Assembly (NCBI GenBank): GCA_036676475.1
Contig: JAKFCU010000049.1
Coordinates: 1 to 14,341 of the forward strand
Direction: 5' to 3'
Length of the DNA: 14,341 bases
DNA from: LC029 sp036676475
GTDB lineage: Bacteria > Bacillota > Bacilli > Aneurinibacillales > RAOX-1
The translations under genes and the position numbers were made by a program. Positions 1 to 6,495 of this stretch are shown one piece after another (the first letter of the stretch is position 1; each line of letters begins with the position of its first letter). Below the pieces are notes generated by a model that saw nothing but the letters and a program-made list of their open reading frames with translations, did not search any database and was not told where the DNA came from.

Positions 1-121
1 ATTTTGTCCTCCAAGTGCAAGGTTTTTTGTAGACTTTCAATCAAATCCTTACACTTATATTCGACAAAAAAGGTCCAAAACCCTTGTGATTACTAGGTTC
101 TTTGTTTATTCAGCAAGCCCT
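1..121 (-). mobile_element. Possible insertion-sequence end (terminus plus transposase leader), partial
   Basis: No complete gene is present here. Read on the minus strand, the stretch starts with a candidate terminal repeat, GGGCTTGCTGAATAAAC (positions 120-104), and runs through about 100 bases of leader. It ends with a strong ribosome binding site, GGAGGACAAAAT, at the very left edge, so a start codon could lie on the last bases of the window. This arrangement (end repeat, short leader, strong ribosome binding site) suits the left end of an IS carrying a DDE transposase. The resemblance of the terminal sequence to known IS ends is from memory and unverified. The second end and any target duplication are outside the window. 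It could instead be the ordinary upstream region of an unrelated gene. Confidence 0.35.
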
Positions 122-136
122 AAGTAAAGATAGTTT

Positions 137-907
137 TTAAACGGATGTTTGTCCAACGGCCCGAAGCGTGATGTTGGACGCTTGCAATTGTTGCCGGATG
201 AGGCGAGCAAAGACCAAGGCATGGGCACCGTCTCCATGAATGCAGACCGTATCTGCTTGAATGGGGACATCCACACCTTGCACGGAACGGACTTTACCTT
301 CTTGAATCATCCGAATGACTTGGGCAACGGCTTGGTTATCATCGGTGATTAAGGCGTTGGGTTGACGACGGGATGTTAGAGATCCATCGCTTTGATAGGT
401 ACGGTCCGCAAATACCTCCTGAGCCGTATGCAACCCGAGGCGATGGCCCGCTTTCACCAATTCGCTGCCGGCCAACCCAAATAGGATTAGCTGCGGATTT
501 ACTTTGTACACCGCTTCAGCAATCGCTTCGGACAAGTCCGTGCTTTTGGCTGCCATGTTATAGAGGGCCCCATGGGGTTTGACATGCTGCATTTTGCCTC
601 CTTCCGATTGGACAAATCCTTGCAGCGCACCGATTTGATAGACCACCAAATCATAAGCCTCTTGCTGTGTGAGATTCATCTCCCGGCGTCCGAATCCCGG
701 CAAATCCTGAAATCCGGGATGCGCACCGATCGCCACACCGTTTTTCAGTGCCAGCTGGACCGTTTTTCTCATCACGGTTGGATCTCCGGCATGAAAACCG
801 CACGCGATGTTAGCCGATGTGACAAACGACAAAATTTCCTCATCCACGCCCAACCGATACGCGCCAAAGCTCTCACCCAGATCGCAATTGATATCCACTC
901 GATACAT
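137..907 (-). CDS. pxpA: 5-oxoprolinase subunit A (LamB/YcsF family)
   Basis: This is subunit PxpA of the ATP-dependent 5-oxoprolinase, which with PxpB and PxpC opens cyclic 5-oxo-L-proline to L-glutamate in the cytoplasm. The 256-residue product has the usual family length and the family's conserved blocks: INCDLGESFG (residues 6-15), SANIACGFHAGDP (31-43), GAHPGFQDLPGFGRR (61-75) and HVKPHGALYN (108-117). The ATG at 907-905 follows TAGGAGG at a spacing of 8, and this ribosome binding site overlaps the stop codon of pxpC, which ends 12 bases upstream. The gene is the last of a three-gene unit in the order B-C-A. Older annotations call the family lactam utilisation protein LamB or YcsF. The family assignment is secure; the substrate follows from characterised bacterial homologues. 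Confidence 0.95.
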   Translation of the reverse strand: MYRVDINCDLGESFGAYRLGVDEEILSFVTSANIACGFHAGDPTVMRKTVQLALKNGVAIGAHPGFQDLPGFGRREMNLTQQEAYDLVVYQIGALQGFVQSEGGKMQHVKPHGALYNMAAKSTDLSEAIAEAVYKVNPQLILFGLAGSELVKAGHRLGLHTAQEVFADRTYQSDGSLTSRRQPNALITDDNQAVAQVIRMIQEGKVRSVQGVDVPIQADTVCIHGDGAHALVFARLIRQQLQASNITLRAVGQTSV

Positions 908-919
908 TGTACATTCCTC

Positions 920-1918
920 CTAACGTCCCATGAGGGAAATTCCCCATTTGAGCTGCTTGATTTGCTTCTCTCGCAGAAGATAGAGCTGCTGTGCCTTCTG
1001 GTGCGAAATTTCTTGAAAATAAATCCGGTCTCCCGGTTTAATTTGTGCCATTAAAGGAAGGTCAACCGTTGCGATTTGAGCGATCTTCGGATAGCCGCCC
1101 GTCGTTTGCCGATCCGCTAAGAGCACAATGGGATTTCCCTCGGAGGGCACTTGAACGGTTCCGAACGCCACCGCCTCGGAAAGAAGTTCTTTCGGCTCCT
1201 TCATTTCCAGCCTTTCGCCCTGAAGACGATATCCCATCCGATCGGACTGCGGTGTCACGACAAACTCCTGGCTGAATAATCGGCGTTGGCTATCCTCTGT
1301 AAACCAAGAAAATTCTTTCCCGCGCATGGCTCGAATGGTTGGATTAGCCTGATACACGGGAAGGACTTCACTCGAGATCATCCACTCGCAGGCAGCAAAA
1401 GGCGATGGCCCGGCAGACAGCTGTTTCTGCATACGTTTCCCTTGTTCCGACATCTGCCCGTAAATCAGGACATCTCCCGCCGCGAGGGCTCTGCCTTGGT
1501 AGCCTCCTATCCCTCCCCTTAAATACGTAGACTTGCTGGCCATCATTTGCGGTACCTCGAATCCTCCAGCGACAGCCATATACACTCGGCATCCTTCTAC
1601 ACAGCTCCCAAAGCGCAGCTGTGTTCCTTTGGCTGCCAGGACAGGCCTCCACATAGGAACAGGTGTTCCAATGATGGCTGGAGAAAGATTTCCCCCGCAT
1701 AAGGCAAATAATGTATCGCTTTCAAATTCAATAACGGGTCCCAACAAAGTGATTTCCATCGTCGCATCATTTTCTTCATTTCCCACTAAAACATTGGCTA
1801 ATCGAGAGGACAATAAATCCATAACCCCGCTTACAATGACACCGTACTTTTGATACCCGAACCTCCCTGCATCCTGCAGATGGGTGAGAAGGCCGGGTCG
1901 AACAATTTTCAAGCTCAT
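920..1918 (-). CDS. pxpC: 5-oxoprolinase subunit C (biotin-dependent carboxyltransferase-like, KipA family)
   Basis: PxpC works with PxpB, and the pair resembles the two halves of the allophanate hydrolase/urea amidolyase C-terminal region. The 332-residue product begins MSLKIVRPGLLTHLQDAGR, the usual start of the family, followed by GYQKYGVIVSGVMD (about residues 21-34) and LANVLVGNEENDATMEI (about 40-56). Near the C-terminus is LLADRQTTGGYPKIAQIATV. The frame stays open upstream to an ATG at 2056, but that extension would lie wholly inside pxpB and has no family similarity. I therefore take the ATG at 1918-1916, which overlaps the pxpB stop as ATGA. That overlap indicates translational coupling and fixed subunit ratios. 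B. subtilis KipA, an antagonist of the KinA inhibitor KipI, belongs to this family, so a sporulation role is possible but not shown. Confidence 0.94.
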   Translation of the reverse strand: MSLKIVRPGLLTHLQDAGRFGYQKYGVIVSGVMDLLSSRLANVLVGNEENDATMEITLLGPVIEFESDTLFALCGGNLSPAIIGTPVPMWRPVLAAKGTQLRFGSCVEGCRVYMAVAGGFEVPQMMASKSTYLRGGIGGYQGRALAAGDVLIYGQMSEQGKRMQKQLSAGPSPFAACEWMISSEVLPVYQANPTIRAMRGKEFSWFTEDSQRRLFSQEFVVTPQSDRMGYRLQGERLEMKEPKELLSEAVAFGTVQVPSEGNPIVLLADRQTTGGYPKIAQIATVDLPLMAQIKPGDRIYFQEISHQKAQQLYLLREKQIKQLKWGISLMGR

Positions 1919-2622
1919 GCCTGCCCCTCCTTCATCTTTAGGTATTCTTCGGCAGAGATCGGGACAAACCGAATATGGTCTCCGGCTTTGAGAAGGCTGG
2001 GTGATTCCGCTTCCGGCGTAAAAAGCGGCAGTGGAGTTCGTCCAATCAGCTGCCATCCGCCTGGTGTTTCAATCGGATAAACCCCTGTTTGTTTGCCAGC
2101 AATCCCAACCGTGCCCATAGGGATCGCCAATCGGGGAGAGGCCCTGCGTGGGGCTGCGATTTCCTCCGACATACCCCCAATATAGGGAAATCCAGGGGCA
2201 AACCCAATCATATAGACGAGATATTGTCCGGATGAATGAATATCGATGACTTCCTGTAGGGAAAGCCCGTTATAATCGGCAACAAACTCAAGGTCCGGAC
2301 CAAATTCTCCACCATAGCATACTGGAATCTCGATAGTCCTGCTTACCCCTTCTGTATACGACTCCATTTCTGCTATTTTGTGTTGGATCATTTTGCATAC
2401 CTGATCATATGGGAAGATTTCCTCCATGTCTGAGAAATGCACCGGATCATAAAACAAAGTGACTGTCGTAAATGCCGGAACATATTCTACTAGTCCTGGA
2501 AACGGCTGCTCTTCGAGAAACTTTGCTAGCGCTTTTACCTTTTGGTGGGTTTCTAAATCAATCGAATCACCGACCTCAATGATGACGGCCGCATCTCCTA
2601 AAGGATATAACTTAACTTTCAA
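1915..2622 (-). CDS. pxpB: 5-oxoprolinase subunit B (KipI family)
   Basis: This is the first gene of the 5-oxoprolinase unit, 235 residues with the proposed start. It carries the family signatures KLYPLGDAAVIIEVG near the N-terminus, PVCYGGEFGPDLE (about 100-112), GFAPGFPYIGG (140-150) and ETPGGWQLIGRTP (185-197). I choose the TTG at 2622-2620 because AAAAGGAG (2638-2631) lies 8 bases upstream and the conserved KLYPLGD block then sits at the N-terminus. An in-frame ATG at 2670 would add 16 residues but has only a weak GGCGGGG site. A SigA-type promoter lies about 110 bases upstream. B. subtilis KipI inhibits the sporulation kinase KinA; that second role cannot be judged from sequence. Confidence 0.93.
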   Translation of the reverse strand: MKVKLYPLGDAAVIIEVGDSIDLETHQKVKALAKFLEEQPFPGLVEYVPAFTTVTLFYDPVHFSDMEEIFPYDQVCKMIQHKIAEMESYTEGVSRTIEIPVCYGGEFGPDLEFVADYNGLSLQEVIDIHSSGQYLVYMIGFAPGFPYIGGMSEEIAAPRRASPRLAIPMGTVGIAGKQTGVYPIETPGGWQLIGRTPLPLFTPEAESPSLLKAGDHIRFVPISAEEYLKMKEGQA

Positions 2623-2729
2623 TTCATCCGCTCCTTTTCCGGCCAATGTGCCAACAGGATCCAAGGACATGCCCCGCCATACATCGGCGCTCTCCGCCCA
2701 TTCTGCGTATAAACGCGAATAAGTAACTT

Positions 2730-2758
2730 ATTATAATTATCGAAATATAAGAAATCAA
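2730..2758 (-). promoter_or_regulatory. SigA-type promoter for pxpBCA
   Basis: On the minus strand TTGATT (2758-2753) and a perfect TATAAT (2735-2730) are separated by exactly 17 bases. The site is about 110 bases upstream of the pxpB TTG start, on the correct strand, and nothing else lies between. A short GCGT-N4-ACGC inverted repeat (2705-2716) sits just downstream of the expected transcription start. Its role is unknown. Confidence 0.7.
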
Positions 2759-2830
2759 CCATTTTTTAAAAACGAAAGCCCAATGAGAGAGATTTGCATG
2801 AGTCCAGTTTGAAAAAATGAAATGGATGAA

Positions 2831-2867
2831 AGAAAAAACGAGCCTCTAGAATCACCTAAGGCTCGTT
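2831..2867 (-). terminator. Rho-independent terminator after the small-gene block
   Basis: The arms AACGAGCCT (2837-2845) and AGGCTCGTT (2859-2867) form a perfect 9-bp stem. On the minus strand it is followed by TTTTTTCTTT. It lies 12 bases past the stop of the 52-residue gene, so it ends the transcript of the three small genes and insulates pxpBCA from it. Confidence 0.85.
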
Positions 2868-2878
2868 CAACTTAAAAA

Positions 2879-3037
2879 TTATCCTTCTGTTTTTTGCTTG
2901 CCGGTATTTAGTTCCTCTGGTGAGAAGCCTTGGCTACGCAAGTGGTTTACAGTCATCTTAGCAAGTTCTTTAGGACCCAACATTTCCCGTTGAAATTTAG
3001 CCAGATCCTCCATTTGTTTGTCTTGATCTAAACGCAT
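2879..3037 (-). CDS. Small hydrophilic protein of unknown function, 52 residues
   Basis: I do not recognise this gene. The ATG at 3037-3035 follows TAGGGGGG with 4 bases between, and the frame runs to TAA at 2881-2879, directly before a strong terminator. The product (starting MRLDQDKQMEDLAKFQREML) is strongly charged and likely helical in its first 35 residues, with no membrane segment, cysteine or signal peptide. Its middle, GPKELAKMTVNHLRSQGFSP, looks like a second helix and turn. It is the last of three co-directional tiny genes. Small charged proteins of this size in Bacillales are often spore or stress proteins, but no small acid-soluble spore protein motif is visible, so the function is open. 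Confidence 0.7.
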   Translation of the reverse strand: MRLDQDKQMEDLAKFQREMLGPKELAKMTVNHLRSQGFSPEELNTGKQKTEG

Positions 3038-3093
3038 TGTACCCCCCTACTATTGCAAGTTTTTATTATTATTTTTATGGTCCAGTTTGGTTT

Positions 3094-3270
3094 TCAATCC
3101 CTATTTTTTACGGTGAATCCGATAGGATTTAAAGCTTGCATAGGTAATCCTGCTCCAGGTTCGTTTGGTGCGGGATGTGGATTAATAATCTCCACTTCAG
3201 GTTGATCAACTGGGGAGACCTCATTAGGGAAATCCACTTGTGGAATTTCTTGCTGCTGGTGATTATTCAT
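3094..3270 (-). CDS. Small proline-rich protein of unknown function, 58 residues
   Basis: I do not recognise this gene. The ATG at 3270-3268 follows GGGAGGTG at good spacing; the stop is TGA at 3096-3094. The sequence begins MNNHQQQEIPQVDFPNEVSP and is acidic, with nine prolines, many of them in the central stretch EIINPHPAPNEPGAGLP. It is probably unfolded or extended, with no membrane segment or cysteine. It lies between two other tiny genes of the same strand, with gaps of 19 and 56 bases, and probably shares their transcript. Composition alone does not show a function; a surface, spore-coat or linker role would be a guess. Confidence 0.65.
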   Translation of the reverse strand: MNNHQQQEIPQVDFPNEVSPVDQPEVEIINPHPAPNEPGAGLPMQALNPIGFTVKNRD

Positions 3271-3289
3271 AAAAACACCTCCCGTAATT

Positions 3290-3442
3290 TTATTGTTCCC
3301 TCAAGCTTTCTTCACCCTTTACTGGCATACTGCTGAATTTCTCCCCCGAGACATATTGGGATTTAATCGTCATCACTTCATTTGCTTCTTTTTCCGGATT
3401 ATAGGTTTGAGTGGGTTGTTTAATCGTATTGTTCTTTTTCAT
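3290..3442 (-). CDS. Small basic protein of unknown function, 50 residues
   Basis: I do not recognise this gene. The ATG at 3442-3440 has an excellent site, AAGGAGG, 8 bases upstream. The frame runs 50 codons to TAA at 3292-3290. The product begins MKKNNTIKQPTQTYNPEKEA and is hydrophilic throughout, with nine lysines or arginines and no cysteine or membrane segment. It is the first of the three-gene block. A TATAAA lies at 3480-3475 on this strand, but I see no good -35 partner at the right distance, so the promoter is unsure; an alternative sigma factor would be compatible. The strength of the ribosome binding site is the main argument that it is real. Confidence 0.65.
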   Translation of the reverse strand: MKKNNTIKQPTQTYNPEKEANEVMTIKSQYVSGEKFSSMPVKGEESLREQ

Positions 3443-3580
3443 GAAAAGGATCCTCCTTATAGAGTAGACACCTATTTATAGTTTACCCGGTACCTAACCT
3501 GTCACATTCAATTATTAGAGCCAAAACCGATCTGGGTATCCTATAATTGGAAGATGACATTCTAAGGAATTTGCAAAATC

Positions 3581-3604
3581 AAGACTTCAAATATCTGAAG
3601 TCTT
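3581..3604 (-). terminator. Hairpin terminator after the urease operon
   Basis: The perfect 9-bp arms AAGACTTCA (3581-3589) and TGAAGTCTT (3596-3604) enclose a 6-base loop. On the minus strand the hairpin lies 16 bases past the stop of the 78-residue gene and is followed by GATTTTGC, a short T run. The plus strand has TTCTTG after it. It is a plausible but weak end for the urease transcript, since the stem is A+T-rich. Confidence 0.5.
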
Positions 3605-3619
3605 TCTTGTATAAAATCG

Positions 3620-3856
3620 TTATTCTCCAATATAATCTTCAAACCACTCTTGCAACTCATCAATGGACCGAAAACTATAAACTTCCTCCCCATTCTGGCC
3701 GTTATCAGTTCCAGCATTTTCCCGTAGCGAAACACGAATTTCATCTCCTGAAGCAACAATAACGTAAGGATACCCCTGGTTGATAAACCTGAAATCCGAA
3801 TCATCATCCACCCAATTTTTACTTCGTAATAATTCACGAATTTCCCGACTATCCAT
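3620..3856 (-). CDS. Small acidic protein of unknown function downstream of ureD, 78 residues
   Basis: The ATG at 3856-3854 has an AAGGAGG site 7 bases upstream, and the stop is followed by a hairpin. The product is acidic and soluble, with no cysteine, histidine or membrane segment. Its N-terminus, MDSREIRELLRSKNW, and its C-terminus, SIDELQEWFEDYIGE, look helical, with a probable strand region (YPYVIVASGDEIRVSL) between. The gene begins 55 bases after the end of ureD on the same strand, with no terminator seen between, so it may be transcribed with urease. It lacks the metal-binding residues expected of a nickel chaperone. A longer frame overlapping it (3562-3897) starts at a TTG and is probably a shadow. 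I know no function for it. Confidence 0.75.
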   Translation of the reverse strand: MDSREIRELLRSKNWVDDDSDFRFINQGYPYVIVASGDEIRVSLRENAGTDNGQNGEEVYSFRSIDELQEWFEDYIGE

Positions 3857-3911
3857 TTCGTGACCTCCTTTTTGTTTTTATTCTCCCCTGAAACCAATGT
3901 ACTCCCTCCTC

Positions 3912-4721
3912 CTATTTCCGCAAGGCAACATATTCACGGAATTTTCGTTCGCATAGCCAGCGGTGACAAATAGAAAAGCACATCTCAATATCCTGTGTAC
4001 GATGAGCAAGCATACGAATCGACATCCCTGGCACCATCAGCAAGGAAAGGCCAATCCTTCCTGCTGGCATCATCTCCTGCAATTGGTCTACACCCTCTTG
4101 ATCAATCGCTTCATCGATCATGATCATAGAGCCTAGATGGGTATACCCATCCAGGCTTCCGAGTGCACCGAGATCCTCCTTTGGCTGAAGCTTCAGATGA
4201 TCGTACACAATGAGCTGTTGGTCCTGATAAATGTCCATTCGTGACTGAATCGATTCATATCGAAACGGACTGCCATCAGGAGCCCACCCCGGTGTATAAA
4301 TATCTGAGCAGACAAAGGAAGCGCCTCGTTCCATCTGAACGGCCAGCTTTTGCTTGAAGCGGGCTTGCGGATAGGCGATCACCGGATCCGGTACATACTC
4401 GAACACGCTCCCTTGCTTCAAAACAATATCCATCGTTTGCAGCACAGGCGTTTCGGGTGTTTTATAGATTTTGGTGGAGGATTGGGTGGTGAGCAGTACC
4501 TCTGCCCCTGCTTCGAGTTGAATCTGCATCCGGTACGTGTCCCCATCGACATAGCCGCCACCTGGATTCATCACGTAAATATAGGCTTTTCCGCTCTCAT
4601 CGAGGTACACAGGTCTCGTAATTTTCAATGCCCCTTCAAAATAGACTTCCTGCACCATCGTTTTCCCCGCTTTTTTTGCGCAGATTAAACGCAAGTCCCC
4701 TGTCCAGCTATTCATCTCCAT
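3912..4721 (-). CDS. ureD: Urease accessory protein UreD
   Basis: UreD (called UreH in some species) binds apo-urease and, with UreF and UreG, forms the complex that delivers nickel and CO2 to the active site. The 269-residue length is typical. Family features include VYLDESGKAYIYVMNPGGGY (about residues 37-56), the TTQSSTKIYKTP block (about 79-90) and the YVPDPVIAYPQARF region (about 114-127). The ATG at 4721 overlaps the end of ureG by 14 bases and has no strong ribosome binding site; a second in-frame ATG at 4715 is equally possible. The overlap suggests coupled translation. It is the last recognised urease gene. Confidence 0.92.
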   Translation of the reverse strand: MEMNSWTGDLRLICAKKAGKTMVQEVYFEGALKITRPVYLDESGKAYIYVMNPGGGYVDGDTYRMQIQLEAGAEVLLTTQSSTKIYKTPETPVLQTMDIVLKQGSVFEYVPDPVIAYPQARFKQKLAVQMERGASFVCSDIYTPGWAPDGSPFRYESIQSRMDIYQDQQLIVYDHLKLQPKEDLGALGSLDGYTHLGSMIMIDEAIDQEGVDQLQEMMPAGRIGLSLLMVPGMSIRMLAHRTQDIEMCFSICHRWLCERKFREYVALRK

Positions 4722-5328
4722 TCAATCCGCTCAACAAGGCATGTTGCTTAATCCATTCCACCACTTGGTCTAGGCCTTTGTCTTCTTTTAGATTGGTGAA
4801 GATATACGGCTTGTTCCCCCGCGCTAGCTTGGTGTCGGCTTCCATTACCTCAAGACTCGCACCCACGTAAGGAGCAAGATCGATTTTATTAATAATAAAC
4901 AAATCCGATTTGATCATCCCTTGACCGCCTTTGCGGGGGATTTTCTCCCCTTGTGCGACATCAATAATGTAGATCGATAAGTCAACGAGCTCGGGACTAA
5001 AGGTCGCGGCCAAATTATCTCCTCCACTCTCCACAAAAATCAAATCTAAATCGCGATGTCTCGACTTCAATTCATCAATCGCTGAAAAGTTCATGGAGGC
5101 ATCCTCACGAATCGCTGTATGTGGACATCCTCCTGTCTCCACACCGATAATGCGGTCTGCAGGAAGGACGCTATTTCTTATTAAAAATTGGGCATCTTCT
5201 TTGGTATAAATATCATTGGTGACCACGGCCATGCTCAACTCCTCGTGCATTGCCCGCGTTAAGCGCTCCACTAACATCGTTTTCCCTGCTCCTACAGGAC
5301 CGCCTACCCCAATGCGGATCGCATCCAT
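4708..5328 (-). CDS. ureG: Urease accessory GTPase UreG
   Basis: UreG is the SIMIBI-class GTPase that carries nickel to urease. The 206-residue product shows the P-loop GGPVGAGKT (residues 9-17), the nickel-binding Cys-Pro-His at 68-70 within VETGGCPHTAIREDAS, the ESGGDNL motif, and the guanine-recognition motif NKID. All key residues are present. The start ATG at 5328-5326 has GAAAGG about 12 bases upstream, a loose site, but it is the right length for the family. The gene begins 27 bases after ureF, and its 3' end overlaps ureD. Confidence 0.97.
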   Translation of the reverse strand: MDAIRIGVGGPVGAGKTMLVERLTRAMHEELSMAVVTNDIYTKEDAQFLIRNSVLPADRIIGVETGGCPHTAIREDASMNFSAIDELKSRHRDLDLIFVESGGDNLAATFSPELVDLSIYIIDVAQGEKIPRKGGQGMIKSDLFIINKIDLAPYVGASLEVMEADTKLARGNKPYIFTNLKEDKGLDQVVEWIKQHALLSGLNGDE

Positions 5329-5355
5329 TGCGGTTCACAACCTTTCTCTCTATTT

Positions 5356-6042
5356 TCAAGACATAAATAAGCGCACATGAAGACGCTCATGCCGCATTTG
5401 GGCAATCTCTAATCCTGGTGCGGCAATCCCTAAATCCCCTGTATTAAGTAAATCGATTTTTTCACACGCTTTTTCAATGTACGGGTGCAAGGCCAATAAG
5501 AGGTGCTGCCCATCGGTTTGACCAAGCGGAATCGCGCGCATGCCATTTTGGACAAGCGTTGCGAGACTCGAATAAAGAAAAGAGAGCAATGCGCTCTTTT
5601 GGGGAATCTCTAACGTAAAAGCGATGATCGCAAACACCAGAGCAGGGTGACCATAGCTTTTCTTTTCCCGGACCTTTTGCTGATACTCTGCAAGGAGCGG
5701 CAAAGAAAACAAATCAAGTCCCAGACGAATCATTCGCTCCCCCATTCTTCGGCTGGCCTCCCGTGCTTCACGGGGCAGATTTTGCACCGTCAAGATTTGA
5801 TCTAGGAACCAAATTTCCTGATGATGACCCGCGACTAAGGCTTCATAGGTCAGGCGGCAAGCCAACCCATCCGTATAGAGCAGCTGCTTTTCGAGGTAGG
5901 CTATTAGCCAGAGTTCAAAGGATTCCTTCGAATGAACCGTCTCCTCTTGAATATACGTCTCCAAACCAAAGGAATGAGAAAAGGCACCCGATGGAAAATT
6001 GGAATCGCATAATTGCAATAAGGATAGGATTCGTCTATCCAT
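5356..6042 (-). CDS. ureF: Urease accessory protein UreF
   Basis: UreF bridges UreD and UreG in the urease maturation complex and controls the GTPase. The 228-residue product has the family signature DSNFPSGAFSHSFGLETY (13-30) and the later helical region with GMRAIPLGQTDGQ (about 168-180), both typical. The ATG at 6042 lies inside the end of ureE, an 8-base overlap. There is no clear Shine-Dalgarno site, so translation probably depends on ribosomes finishing ureE. It is followed by ureG. Confidence 0.95.
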   Translation of the reverse strand: MDRRILSLLQLCDSNFPSGAFSHSFGLETYIQEETVHSKESFELWLIAYLEKQLLYTDGLACRLTYEALVAGHHQEIWFLDQILTVQNLPREAREASRRMGERMIRLGLDLFSLPLLAEYQQKVREKKSYGHPALVFAIIAFTLEIPQKSALLSFLYSSLATLVQNGMRAIPLGQTDGQHLLLALHPYIEKACEKIDLLNTGDLGIAAPGLEIAQMRHERLHVRLFMS

Positions 6043-6481
6043 GATGATGTCCGATATGACGAAAGGCTTGTTTGACCGTGCGTTTCTCCCGTTGGTAGGG
6101 TATGTTTAGCTGCTGCAATAGCTCCTCGACTAAATAATCATATTGCACGAGCATTTCCTTACCTGCGAACTGAGCGGGTAAATGGCGGTTTCCCAGCTGA
6201 TGGGCAATTTCCCCCATTTGCTGTATCGTGACTGGCTGAATCACCAGCAAATCATCCGCCATCACGCTGACCACAATAGCATTGCGATCATCCATATACA
6301 AAATATCCCCATCCTGCAGTTCCCTTGCTTCCTTTAAGCGAATTCCCAATTCCTTGCCGTGATCGGTGACCACCCGTTGGATTCGCTTCATCAGCTCATC
6401 GCTTTGCATATAGACCTTTTCTACATGGCGATCCCGAATATCGACCGTCCCTGCATCACCGACAATTTTTTCAATAATCAT
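6035..6481 (-). CDS. ureE: Urease nickel metallochaperone UreE
   Basis: UreE is the dimeric nickel-binding chaperone that supplies UreG. The 148-residue product has the conserved GNRH (97-100), with the dimer-interface nickel histidine at position 100. The N-terminal beta domain and C-terminal ferredoxin-like domain are of normal size. The C-terminus HIGHHHG contains four histidines in seven residues, a much shorter tail than the His-rich tail of Klebsiella UreE. The start at 6481 follows AGGGAGG, which overlaps the end of ureC 14 bases away. The last codons overlap ureF. Confidence 0.94.
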   Translation of the reverse strand: MIIEKIVGDAGTVDIRDRHVEKVYMQSDELMKRIQRVVTDHGKELGIRLKEARELQDGDILYMDDRNAIVVSVMADDLLVIQPVTIQQMGEIAHQLGNRHLPAQFAGKEMLVQYDYLVEELLQQLNIPYQREKRTVKQAFRHIGHHHG

Positions 6482-6495
6482 GTCCTGTTACCTCC

